Shown in pieces: positions 34,356 to 42,777 of a stretch of 61,430 bases of DNA. The notes beneath the pieces were generated by a model. The model was not told the DNA's origin and did not search any database. It worked only from the letters and a program-made list of their open reading frames with translations. This DNA is from Paenimyroides tangerinum. GTDB lineage: Bacteria; Bacteroidota; Bacteroidia; Flavobacteriales; Flavobacteriaceae. The position numbers were made by a program, and so were the translations under genes. The stretch spans positions 1 to 61,430 of the forward strand of contig NZ_RQVQ01000021.1 of assembly GCF_003865405.1 (NCBI RefSeq), in the 5' to 3' direction. Each line of letters begins with the position of its first letter. Position 1 is the first letter of the stretch.

Positions 34356-35189
34356 ATGCAGCAGATCATATTTTTTTTTACAAAAAACAGCACGAAGTTG
34401 CTGTTTTTGCTGCTTTTAGTCATCTCATTATATATGACTATTCAATCGCACGCTTTTCATAAAAGCCAGTTTGTAAATTCAGCAAACGTTGTTTCAGGAA
34501 CTATCTACGAAGAAACCAACAATTTAAAGGAATATCTTCATTTAAAATCTGAAAATGAAATGCTTGCAAAAGAAAATGCAAGACTTAAACAAACTCTTTA
34601 TAATAGCGAAATTATTATTGATTCTGCATTCAAGGTAAATCCTCAATTGCGAATTGCAACAGATTATAATGTATTCCAAACAAAAATTATCCGTAATAAT
34701 TACAACAAAAAAGAAAATTATTTGACTATCAAAGGTGGAGCAAAAAATGGCTTTACAAAAGACATGGGAGTTATTAATTCTCGTGGAGTTATTGGTATTG
34801 TAGAAAATGTTTCAAATCATTATGCAACGGTTCAAAGTATTTTAAATTCGAAAACGCGAATTGATGCAAAAGTTAGTAACTCAAATCATTTTGGAACAAT
34901 AGTTTGGGATGGGAAAAATGCTGGATTTGTTCAGTTAATTGATATTCCAAAATTAGCTAAACTTCACAAAGGTGACAGCATAGTAACCGGAGGAGAATCA
35001 ACTATTTTTCCAGAAAACATTCCAATTGGAGTAGTTGATAAAGTTTATGCATCAAAAACATCCAATTTCTATACAATTAGTGTTCGTTTGTTTAACGACA
35101 TGACCAATATTGGCTCAATATATTTGATTGAAAATGTGAATTTACAAGAAATAAAACAACTAGAAGAAGCAACTTTAAACGATGAATAG
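34356..35189 (+). CDS. mreC: Rod-shape-determining protein MreC
   Basis: A 277-residue bitopic membrane protein: one N-terminal helix (about 12-30), a coiled coil (about 55-85, LKSENEMLAKENARLKQTL) and a periplasmic double beta-barrel domain containing SRGVIGIVENVSNHYATVQS and the late TGGESTIFPENIPIGVVDKV. It links PBP2/RodA to the MreB filament. It starts 13 bases after mreB and overlaps mreD by 8 bases. Confidence 0.94.
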   Translation: MQQIIFFFTKNSTKLLFLLLLVISLYMTIQSHAFHKSQFVNSANVVSGTIYEETNNLKEYLHLKSENEMLAKENARLKQTLYNSEIIIDSAFKVNPQLRIATDYNVFQTKIIRNNYNKKENYLTIKGGAKNGFTKDMGVINSRGVIGIVENVSNHYATVQSILNSKTRIDAKVSNSNHFGTIVWDGKNAGFVQLIDIPKLAKLHKGDSIVTGGESTIFPENIPIGVVDKVYASKTSNFYTISVRLFNDMTNIGSIYLIENVNLQEIKQLEEATLNDE

Positions 35190-35688
35190 CACATTAATCA
35201 TAAATATTTTTCGATTTGTATCTTTACTTTTGTTACAAGTTGTTTTGTTTGACAATATTGATTTATTCGGTTTTGTTACACCCTATCCGTACATTTTATT
35301 CATCTTACTTTATCCTTTAAATTCAAATCGTTCAGGACTGATTTTAGCAAGTTTTTTTCTTGGTTTGATATTAGATGGATTTAATAATTCAGGAGGAGTT
35401 CAAGCTGCGGCTTGTGTTTCATTGGCATATTTTAGAGAATCCTTTTTGAAGTTTTCATTTGGGATTAGTTACGAATATCACATGATGAAAATCACGGATA
35501 AAATATCAACCGAATTATTAACTTATCTTGGGATTTCTATTTTATTTCATCATTTAATTTTTTATAGTTTAGAAATATTTAATTTACAATTTACATTAGA
35601 AATATTATTAAGAACCGTTTTATCATCAGCACTAACTTTAATATTTATTATTATCTTAATCTTCTTAACTAAGACTGCAAAAAAATGA
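35182..35688 (+). CDS. mreD: Rod-shape-determining protein MreD
   Basis: A 168-residue integral membrane protein with about five helices. MreD is poorly conserved, so position between mreC and PBP2, size and hydrophobicity carry the call. The segment PYPYILFILLYPLN and the following GLILDGFNNSGGVQAAA are typical of Bacteroidota MreD. It overlaps mreC by 8 bases and the next gene by 4. Confidence 0.9.
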   Translation: MNSTLIINIFRFVSLLLLQVVLFDNIDLFGFVTPYPYILFILLYPLNSNRSGLILASFFLGLILDGFNNSGGVQAAACVSLAYFRESFLKFSFGISYEYHMMKITDKISTELLTYLGISILFHHLIFYSLEIFNLQFTLEILLRTVLSSALTLIFIIILIFLTKTAKK

Positions 35689-37586
35689 GAAAATTATTAT
35701 TTCCCATTATCATAATTCTAGCGACAATTGCCATTGTTGCTAAATTATTCTATTTGCAAATAATAGATGACTCTTACTTAAAAAAATCAGATAATAACGC
35801 TCTAAAAATTGTATATGAATATCCAGAAAGAGGATATATTTATGACCGAACTGGTAAGCTTTTAGTAGCCAATCAACCGAGTTATGACATCATGGTTATA
35901 CCTCGAGAAATAAAAAATCTTGACACATTAGCTTTGTGTAAAATTTTAGATATAACCAGAGAAGATTTTGATAAGAAGATAGAAAAAGCAAAGGTTTATA
36001 GTCCACGGCTTCCATCTGTATTTTTATCTCAATTAACAAAAAGAGAATTTGCTGCTTTTCAAGAGAAGATTCGTCATTATAAAGGATTTTATATTCAGAA
36101 AAGAAATCTTCGTGATTATCAAGTTGATTTTGCAGGAAATGTTTTTGGATATATCCGACAAGTTAATGAAAACGACGTAAAAAGAAATCCGTATTATATC
36201 AGTGGAGATTTAATCGGAATTCAGGGAGTTGAACAAGCTTATGAAGAAGTTTTAAGAGGACAAAAAGGAGTAAAATACATCCAAAAAGATAAACACAATA
36301 GAGAAATTGGACCTTTCAAAGAAGGAATTTACGATTCAATTTCAGAAAAAGGAAAAGATATTACGATTACTATTGATGGCGCTTTACAAGAATATGGCGA
36401 AAAATTAATGGTCAACAAACGCGGAGGAATTGTAGCTATTGAACCAAAAACAGGTGAAATTCTTGCATTAATTGCATCGCCAAATTATGATCCTAAATTA
36501 TTAGTGGGAAGACAACGTTCAAAAAATTATCAGCAATTAGCAGAATTACCTGGTGATCCTTTTTTTGACCGCGTTTTAATTGGTGAATACTCTCCAGGTT
36601 CACCTTTCAAGATTTTAACAGGATTGATTGGACTGCAAGAAGAAGTAATTGATACACATACAAGTTTTCCGTGCAGCCATGGATTTTATTACGCAAGAGG
36701 CGCATTTATGAAATGTCACGATGCTGGAAGTTGGAATTTGCACCCAGCAATAGCCAAATCATGTAATACCTATTTTGCACAAACTTACAAACGTATCATT
36801 GATAAATATAAAAATCCTAAATTAGGAATGGATGCTTGGTACAACCATTTAAGAAGTTTTGGTTTAGGACAATTTTTAGGTTATGACTTACCAATCGGTC
36901 GTAAAGGACAAATTCCTAATTCAGAATATTATGATCGTTGGTATCCAAAAGGTGGCTGGAAAGGAACAACAACTATTTCAAATGCAATTGGTCAAGGTGA
37001 AATTACAGTAACTCCAATTCAACTTGCAAATGTAATGTGTGCTGTTGCAAATCAAGGTTATTATTATACGCCTCATATTATCAAATCAATTCAAGACGAC
37101 AAAATCGATAAAAACTTTGTAGAGAAAAAAACGACAACTATTGACAAACAACATTTTTTTCCGGTCATTGAAGGTCTGGCAGAAGTTTATAAAAGCGGAA
37201 CCGCTAGTAGATTACAAATACCGGATATTAATATTTGTGGAAAAACAGGAACTGTAGAAAATTTCATAAAAGTTGACGGTCAAAAGAAACAATTAAAAGA
37301 TCACTCTGTTTTCTTAGCTTTTGCACCAAAAGAAGATCCGAAAATCGTAATTGCCGTGTTTATCGAAAATGGTGGTTTTGGAGCAACAATCGCTGGACCA
37401 CTCGCTTCGTTAATGATAGAAAAATATTTAAAAGGAATCATTACAAGAACTGATTTAGAAAAAAGATTATTAGATTCAACATTAGAATCAGAATATATAT
37501 TGAAAGATCAAGTTGAAGCAGAAAAAAGAGCAAAAGCTAAATTAGAAGCAGAATTAAAAGCTAAACAAAAAAGAATCAATGGTTAA
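35685..37586 (+). CDS. mrdA: Penicillin-binding protein 2 (elongasome transpeptidase)
   Basis: A 633-residue class B penicillin-binding protein that cross-links side-wall peptidoglycan. It has an N-terminal membrane helix (about 5-26) and a pedestal domain starting at YERGYIYDRTG-like sequence (residues 47-57). The transpeptidase domain carries SPFK with the catalytic Ser306, SCN (359-361) and KTG (520-522). A basic, alanine-rich helical tail of about 40 residues ends the protein. It overlaps both mreD and rodA. RodA is its glycosyltransferase partner. Confidence 0.96.
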   Translation: MRKLLFPIIIILATIAIVAKLFYLQIIDDSYLKKSDNNALKIVYEYPERGYIYDRTGKLLVANQPSYDIMVIPREIKNLDTLALCKILDITREDFDKKIEKAKVYSPRLPSVFLSQLTKREFAAFQEKIRHYKGFYIQKRNLRDYQVDFAGNVFGYIRQVNENDVKRNPYYISGDLIGIQGVEQAYEEVLRGQKGVKYIQKDKHNREIGPFKEGIYDSISEKGKDITITIDGALQEYGEKLMVNKRGGIVAIEPKTGEILALIASPNYDPKLLVGRQRSKNYQQLAELPGDPFFDRVLIGEYSPGSPFKILTGLIGLQEEVIDTHTSFPCSHGFYYARGAFMKCHDAGSWNLHPAIAKSCNTYFAQTYKRIIDKYKNPKLGMDAWYNHLRSFGLGQFLGYDLPIGRKGQIPNSEYYDRWYPKGGWKGTTTISNAIGQGEITVTPIQLANVMCAVANQGYYYTPHIIKSIQDDKIDKNFVEKKTTTIDKQHFFPVIEGLAEVYKSGTASRLQIPDINICGKTGTVENFIKVDGQKKQLKDHSVFLAFAPKEDPKIVIAVFIENGGFGATIAGPLASLMIEKYLKGIITRTDLEKRLLDSTLESEYILKDQVEAEKRAKAKLEAELKAKQKRING

Positions 37587-38853
37587 AACGAAGCATTTAG
37601 CGAATCAAAGTGTAATAAGCAATGTTGATTGGCTTACCATTTTTATTTATGCTCTCCTAGTTTTTTTAGGATGGTTAAATATCTATTCGGCATCGTTACC
37701 TGATGAAGCTACTTCAATTTTTGATCTTGGTCAGATTTATGGAAAACAAATATTATTTATTGGATTATCAATTCCTTTAATCATTGTTCTTCTTTCCATT
37801 GATGCAAAATTTTACGAAAAATATGCAGTCGTTTTCTATTGCATTGGAATACTTTCTTTATTAGGATTATTTGTTTTTGGAAAAAGTATTAAAGGTCAAA
37901 CCAACTGGTATCAATTTGCTGGATTTGGTTTACAACCATCAGAATTTGTAAAAACTGCTACCGCATTATTACTCGCAAAATACATTGCAGAAGCTCAACC
38001 TACTTTCGAGACTCTAAAAGAACAAGCCATTGGAATGGGAATTTTCATGTTTCCAGTATTGTTAATCTTAATGCAACCTGACATGGGAAGCGCCATGATT
38101 TTCATGACTTTATTTTTAGTTTTGTATCGCGAAGGTTTTCCAGGTTGGTATCTTTGGACTGGTTTTGTAGCTATAATATTATTCTTTCTTGCTCTTTTAT
38201 TTGAACCACTTTTTATACTAATAGGAATCGCAATTGCTGTGATAATACATTTTATTACAAACAAGAAAATCAACAGGAATCCATTCATTTATTTGATAGT
38301 AACAGTCGTAATGATTGGTTTTGTTTACAGCGTTGATTACGTTTATGATTCAGTTTTAGAACCGCATCAAAAAGACCGTATCAACGTTTTGATAGGAGAA
38401 GATGTGGATATGAAAAAAGAAGGTTACAACTTAAATCAATCTAAAATAGCAATTGGTTCTGGTAACTGGACAGGAAAAGGTTTCCTTGAAGGAACACAAA
38501 CTAAAGGCGGTTTCGTTCCAGAACAACATACCGATTATATTTTCACAACCGTTGGAGAAGAATGGGGATTTGCAGGTTGTATGGTTGTCATTGGATTATT
38601 TGTGACATTATTTTTTAGAATTTTATATTTAGCTGAACAACAAAAAACAGCCTTTCCTAGAATTTATGGATATTGCGTCGCTGCATTTTTATTCATGCAC
38701 TTTTTTGTGAATGTTTCTATGTTAATTGGACTATTTCCAACAATTGGAGTTCCTCTACCTTTCTTTTCATATGGTGGTTCAAGTTTAATTGCCTTTACTA
38801 TAATGCTCTTTATATTTCTAAAATTAGATTCTAATAAAGTAAACGAATGGTAA
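37579..38853 (+). CDS. rodA: Rod-shape-determining peptidoglycan polymerase RodA
   Basis: A 424-residue SEDS-family protein with about ten membrane helices that polymerises glycan strands from lipid II together with PBP2. Family features include GLQPSEFVKTATALLLAKYI, LLILMQPDMGSAMIFM, and the late TDYIFTTVGEEWGFAG and GVPLPFFSYGGSSLI. The Asp/Glu residues expected in the large extracellular loop are visible. It overlaps PBP2 by 8 bases. Confidence 0.96.
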   Translation: MVKTKHLANQSVISNVDWLTIFIYALLVFLGWLNIYSASLPDEATSIFDLGQIYGKQILFIGLSIPLIIVLLSIDAKFYEKYAVVFYCIGILSLLGLFVFGKSIKGQTNWYQFAGFGLQPSEFVKTATALLLAKYIAEAQPTFETLKEQAIGMGIFMFPVLLILMQPDMGSAMIFMTLFLVLYREGFPGWYLWTGFVAIILFFLALLFEPLFILIGIAIAVIIHFITNKKINRNPFIYLIVTVVMIGFVYSVDYVYDSVLEPHQKDRINVLIGEDVDMKKEGYNLNQSKIAIGSGNWTGKGFLEGTQTKGGFVPEQHTDYIFTTVGEEWGFAGCMVVIGLFVTLFFRILYLAEQQKTAFPRIYGYCVAAFLFMHFFVNVSMLIGLFPTIGVPLPFFSYGGSSLIAFTIMLFIFLKLDSNKVNEW

Positions 38854-38900
38854 TTGGCATGAATTTTGAATTATTAGTAAAATCACAAAATAACAACAAA

Positions 38901-39524
38901 ATGAAAAAATTATTTTTAGTTACCGCGTTTTTATTATCGATTTTCAATTCACAAATACACGCTCAAAACATTGAAACAACTGTAGAAATAATAAAAACTT
39001 CAAAAGAAAAAATAACAGAGTTAAATTCTGAAGCTGCAGAAATTGGAAAAAAAATTGAATTGAAAAAACAAGAATTTATTCAAAAAGATAGTCAGGCAAA
39101 GCAATTAGCAATTCAAACAAAAGAAGCTAAAAGTCTTAAAGATAAAATCAAAACAGAAGATGCAAAGCGAGTTCAAAAATCAGCAGATGATGAAGTAAAA
39201 CTTGTAAAAAATGAATTAAAAGACTTAGAAAAAGCTCAAAAATCTTTATTAAAAGAAGCGAATCGTTTATCTAAATCCAATAATTCAATTGAAAAGAGTC
39301 AAAAAAATGTTACAAAAACGAAAGAAAAATTAGCAAACGCTGAAAATAAACTTAAAAAATCTTCTACTCAATTTGAAAAAGATAAACTTAATAGAAAACT
39401 AACAGTTGAAAAAGAAATTAAAGCAAAAGCAAAAATTTTAAAACTTGACACGGAAGTAAAAGAACTTAAAATAAAATTACAACAAAACGAGTTGGAACTT
39501 AAAAAAGCAAAACTTGATGTTTAA
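38901..39524 (+). CDS. Secreted coiled-coil protein of unknown function
   Basis: A 207-residue protein with a signal peptide (ending near QIHAQN, residue 23), followed by a lysine- and glutamate-rich coiled coil over nearly its whole length. The ATG at 38901 is preferred to an upstream frame start at 38847, because it begins directly with a clean signal peptide, MKKLFLVTAF. It lies 47 bases after rodA and before a terminator, so it is probably transcribed with the elongasome genes. It may act in the periplasm, but no family is recognised. Confidence 0.75.
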   Translation: MKKLFLVTAFLLSIFNSQIHAQNIETTVEIIKTSKEKITELNSEAAEIGKKIELKKQEFIQKDSQAKQLAIQTKEAKSLKDKIKTEDAKRVQKSADDEVKLVKNELKDLEKAQKSLLKEANRLSKSNNSIEKSQKNVTKTKEKLANAENKLKKSSTQFEKDKLNRKLTVEKEIKAKAKILKLDTEVKELKIKLQQNELELKKAKLDV

Positions 39525-39557
39525 AAAAACCGAAGATTTATAATCTTCGGTTTTTTT
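39523..39557. terminator. Shared terminator of the mre operon and the M56 gene
   Basis: AAAAAAACCGAAGATT pairs with AATCTTCGGTTTTTTT around a 3-base loop, with T and A tracts built into the stem. Confidence 0.9.
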
Positions 39558-39601
39558 GTTTAAATGTATCACTTTCTTAAATAATTAAAGTAGCAACTTA
39601 A

Positions 39602-41467
39602 TTATTTTTGATTAACTAAAGTGTTATTGGAATTCAATTTACCATTAACTTTCATAGTAATTGGAAGAATAAAATCAGTAGCAATAGCTTTACCATCTTT
39701 AGTTGCAGGATTCCAATTAGGCATCGTTTTTAGAACGCGTAAAAATTCGTTTTCAAAGGATTCATTAGCAGCTGACTTATTTACAATTTCAAAATTGGTT
39801 AGTTTTCCTTCTTCATCAATAAGCATTTTTATAACTACCTTTACTTCTAAAATATCATCAACATCAGGCGCATTTACTTTTCTCATAAAACTCTTATAGA
39901 AATACATCATTCCTTCTTTTGGTGAAGCTTTTATGATATCATTAGCAGAAACAGCATCTTTCATTGATTTACCATCCGTAATATCTGGATTTTTTGTTAG
40001 TACTTCAGTTCTGATATTAAAAAAAGATTCAATTTCTTTAGCTACTAAATTTGATTCATTTTCTTCTTTAGAAATTTCTTTCAAATCATATTTAAAATCA
40101 TTTTTATCCTGAATTACACCATATCGATTATAAATTGAAACCTCCAATTCAGGTGAAATAATATAGTAATATGAATCATTCTGAAACTTAATATATCCAT
40201 AAGACTTTTGACCTTTTACATATTGAAGAAAAACAGATCCCTTATTTGAACTTTCGTCCTTTATAGACGAAAGCTTTGCTAGTTGTTCTTCTTTTGTAAT
40301 TTCTTTCAACTTATAATTGAATTCTTTTTCATTTTGCTTTACTCCTTCTCTATTAAAAATAGAAACTTCCAATTGAGGTGAAATAACATAGTAAAACATT
40401 TTATCGTGTTTTTTACTAAACATAAAACCAGTAGCTTCTTCACCTTTAACATATTCTAAAACATTAACCTCATCGTTATTTTCCTTAAAAGAATGTGTCT
40501 CGATTTTTTCATCAAATTGTAAATTTGAATTCGAAATCTTATCATCAATCATCAGATTTACTTTATCTGAGATTTGTGTTTCGAATTTTTCAATGGTATT
40601 TGCTTTGGTTTCAATTCCAACTAAACCAAAATACGTCAATACAAAAGCAGAACTATAAAACAGAACTTTTGTAACATTCCCTTTTTTTGTGTTTTTCATC
40701 ATCATAAAACGTTTTTTTAAATTTTTATAATCTATCGAACTACTCAGTTCCAAACGCTTGTTTTGTTCGCTGTAATAGTTCAAAATAATATTTTGATAAG
40801 CATTAATATCCGTTGTTTGTTGTACACAATATGCATCAGCCAGAAATTCGTGATTTTCTTGAATGGCTTTTTTATAAAAATATAGCATTGGTTGGAACCA
40901 CAATCCGATTTTTAAAAATTCAATAAACAGAATATCCAACGAATGTTTTTGAACTACGTGACCTTGCTCATGAATAAGAATTTCTTTTTCGATTAATCCA
41001 GAATTCCACGATTCCAAATTCAGATATATGGATTTTAGAAATGAAAAAGGCGATTTAACTTTAGAATGTAAAATCAATCTTCCGTATTCATTTTTGATTT
41101 GTTGTCCTGCTTTTTTTAATCTAACAATTAAGTAAACTCGAAATACAAATCGAATGGTTAAAAAAATAACGATTCCAATAAAAAGAATTTCAAGGTTTGA
41201 AAACAAACTTTCTTTTTGAATCATCGGAAAATATTCAAAATCAGAAAAACCTGCAATTTGTTGAAAAACGACTTCTTTTGTTTCGATAATTGGATTTGAT
41301 TCTACAAAAAAGCTAAAATTAAAAAGAGGTAAAACCAATCCCAAAACCAAAGCAATCAATAAATAAAACCGATTGAATTGCAATGATTTCTTGTCTTGTA
41401 AACTGAATCGATAAATCGAAAAGAAAATCAGCAACAAAAAAGTTGATTTGATAAAATACAAAATCAT
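39602..41467 (-). CDS. BlaR1-like M56 metallopeptidase fused to a TonB C-terminal domain
   Basis: A 621-residue membrane protein. Residues 1-120 hold three membrane helices, and a fourth lies at about 266-285. Between them is an M56 protease domain with HEQGH (166-170) and the distal Glu in ENHEFLAD (204-211). After the last helix come two copies of a roughly 60-residue module (about 338-400 and 415-475), each with YYxISPxLEVSIxNRxG. A TonB-like C-terminal domain follows (about 528-608, NAPDVDDILEVKVVIKMLID to DFILPITMKV). It starts 2 bases after the BlaI-like repressor gene. I infer a sensor that degrades or inactivates its repressor, with an envelope-facing TonB-type tail. The signal is unknown. 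Confidence 0.9.
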   Translation of the reverse strand: MILYFIKSTFLLLIFFSIYRFSLQDKKSLQFNRFYLLIALVLGLVLPLFNFSFFVESNPIIETKEVVFQQIAGFSDFEYFPMIQKESLFSNLEILFIGIVIFLTIRFVFRVYLIVRLKKAGQQIKNEYGRLILHSKVKSPFSFLKSIYLNLESWNSGLIEKEILIHEQGHVVQKHSLDILFIEFLKIGLWFQPMLYFYKKAIQENHEFLADAYCVQQTTDINAYQNIILNYYSEQNKRLELSSSIDYKNLKKRFMMMKNTKKGNVTKVLFYSSAFVLTYFGLVGIETKANTIEKFETQISDKVNLMIDDKISNSNLQFDEKIETHSFKENNDEVNVLEYVKGEEATGFMFSKKHDKMFYYVISPQLEVSIFNREGVKQNEKEFNYKLKEITKEEQLAKLSSIKDESSNKGSVFLQYVKGQKSYGYIKFQNDSYYYIISPELEVSIYNRYGVIQDKNDFKYDLKEISKEENESNLVAKEIESFFNIRTEVLTKNPDITDGKSMKDAVSANDIIKASPKEGMMYFYKSFMRKVNAPDVDDILEVKVVIKMLIDEEGKLTNFEIVNKSAANESFENEFLRVLKTMPNWNPATKDGKAIATDFILPITMKVNGKLNSNNTLVNQK

Positions 41468-41469
41468 AA

Positions 41470-41835
41470 CTATTTATTTTTAAGTTCATCGTCAATTAAG
41501 TCGCGTAGATTTTGTAATTCTTCTTTAGTTAATGAAGCTTCTTTTGCAAAAAACGAAGCAAAATTGGAAGTCGAATTATCAAAAAACTGATGTATCATAT
41601 TTTTCATTTGTTTCGAAAAATAGTTTTCCTTCTTAACAATCGCATAGTACAAACGCGTACTTCCGATTTCGTCATAAGCAACAAAGTTTTTATCAATAAG
41701 TTTTTTAATCGTTGTTGCAACCGTGGTTTTGGCTGGTTTGGGTTCGTCGTAACTATCAATTAAATCTTTCAACAAAATTTTCTTTTGTTTCCAAACATAT
41801 TGCATCAATTGTTCTTCTGCTGGTGTTAATTTCAT
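41470..41835 (-). CDS. BlaI/MecI/CopY-family transcriptional repressor
   Basis: A 121-residue DNA-binding protein. The winged-helix domain (about 1-70) is typical of the family: LTPAEEQLMQYVWKQKKILL, then KTTVATTIKKLIDKNFVAYD, then the wing GSTRLYYAIVKKE. A C-terminal dimerisation part follows. In such pairs the partner M56 protein leads to cleavage or release of the repressor. Two inverted repeats lie directly before its start codon, over the likely promoter, which fits self-repression. A beta-lactam or copper signal cannot be inferred from the pair alone. Confidence 0.9.
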   Translation of the reverse strand: MKLTPAEEQLMQYVWKQKKILLKDLIDSYDEPKPAKTTVATTIKKLIDKNFVAYDEIGSTRLYYAIVKKENYFSKQMKNMIHQFFDNSTSNFASFFAKEASLTKEELQNLRDLIDDELKNK

Positions 41836-41853
41836 ATTCTATGTTTTTAGAAT
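41836..41853. promoter_or_regulatory. Inverted repeat O1, candidate operator of the BlaI-like repressor
   Basis: ATTCT-N8-AGAAT, 18 bases, directly before the start codon. Its centre is 20 bases (two helical turns) from O2. Confidence 0.5.
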
Positions 41854-41855
41854 CC

Positions 41856-41873
41856 GTTCTACGAATATAGAAC
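41856..41873. promoter_or_regulatory. Inverted repeat O2, candidate operator of the BlaI-like repressor
   Basis: GTTCTA-N6-TAGAAC, 18 bases. It covers the candidate -7 box at 41869-41862, so binding there would block the promoter. Confidence 0.55.
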
Positions 41874-41892
41874 AAAAAATTTAGAATCCAAA
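41862..41892 (-). promoter_or_regulatory. Candidate promoter of the repressor-M56 operon
   Basis: On the minus strand TTTG (41892-41889), a 19-base spacer, then TATATTCG (41869-41862, one mismatch from TAnnTTTG). A second -7-like box TAAATTTG lies at 41896-41889. Confidence 0.5.
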
Positions 41893-41975
41893 TTTATTTT
41901 TGGTATAAAACACTAGTAATTTGATATTTAAAATAAAATCATCAATAAAACAAGGCGTTTTCGGGCTTTTTAAAA

Positions 41976-41998
41976 ACAAAAAAAATCCCGAAGGATTT
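41976..41998 (-). terminator. Terminator of the TonB-domain gene
   Basis: On the minus strand AAATCC-TTCG-GGATTT followed by a long T tract. The stem is short, but TTCG is a stable loop. Confidence 0.65.
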
Positions 41999-42018
41999 AA
42001 AAAAATAGCTCAAATAGA

Positions 42019-42690
42019 CTACATAATTGATATATTTATGACAAGAGGAAATAAATATTCAGAATCAACTTCAACACCATTTAAAATAGCTGGATTAAAT
42101 TTTGGAAGTAATTTAAGAACTCGAAATATTTCTTTTTTGAAATCAGCATTTTTGAAATCAGCATCATTAAGAATAATAAAATCAGTCAAATTACCTTTAG
42201 AATCAACAGATATTTTTATTACTAAGTTAACTTTAGTATTTCTTGAATTAAGTTCTGGAGCATTAAATCTACGCATAAAGTCAGTATAAAGTTGTTTTAT
42301 ACCGCCAACTGGTTCTGTTCTAGAAAAACTTCTCCGTATTTCCTCATCCTCAAATTGAAAAAAAATATCATAAACATCATTCGTTAATGAACTATTTTTT
42401 TCTTCTTCAGAAACTTCTGTAATCCGATATTGAAAATTAGACGAAATCTGTTTTTGACCTAGATTATTATAAAAGGAAACCGTTTTATCAGGCAAGATTA
42501 CATAATAATAAACATTTTCGTAAAGTTGAAAATATCCAAACGAAAGTCTGTTATTCACATACGTAATATTTATTAAATCAGTTTGTGATTGAACAAAACT
42601 AAAAGTATTTGAAATTGCTTCTACCCTAGGAGATAAAAATAGAAAGATAAAAAGAAGACAAACTGAACTTTTATTTATAATGCTTTTCAT
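42019..42690 (-). CDS. Secreted protein with TonB C-terminal domain, paralogue of the M56 protein tail
   Basis: A 223-residue protein with a signal peptide (MKSIINKSSV to PRVEA, residue 25). It has one copy of the module seen twice in the M56 protein (GYFQLYENVYYYVILPDKTVSFYN) and then a TonB-like C-terminal domain (RFNAPELNSRN to SEYLFPLVINI). It lacks the protease and membrane helices. A start 19 codons upstream is also open but gives an unlikely N-terminus. It lies just upstream of the repressor pair but has its own terminator. No membrane helix is seen apart from the signal, so it cannot act as a classical TonB. Its role is unknown. Confidence 0.82.
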   Translation of the reverse strand: MKSIINKSSVCLLFIFLFLSPRVEAISNTFSFVQSQTDLINITYVNNRLSFGYFQLYENVYYYVILPDKTVSFYNNLGQKQISSNFQYRITEVSEEEKNSSLTNDVYDIFFQFEDEEIRRSFSRTEPVGGIKQLYTDFMRRFNAPELNSRNTKVNLVIKISVDSKGNLTDFIILNDADFKNADFKKEIFRVLKLLPKFNPAILNGVEVDSEYLFPLVINISIM

Positions 42691-42722
42691 ATTAAATCTT
42701 TTAAAAATAAATTTAATATACA

Positions 42723-42759
42723 AAAAAATCTCAATACGTAAAAACATATTGAGATTTTT
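42723..42759 (-). terminator. Terminator of clpX
   Basis: AAAAATCTCAATA (42724-42736) pairs with TATTGAGATTTTT (42747-42759), 10-base loop. T runs on the minus strand. Confidence 0.85.
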
Positions 42760-42777
42760 ATAGTTTACAGAATGGAA

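Noticed and set aside
41921..42289. 122-codon open frame on the plus strand
   Set aside because: Antisense to the end of the TonB-domain gene and its terminator; no independent support.
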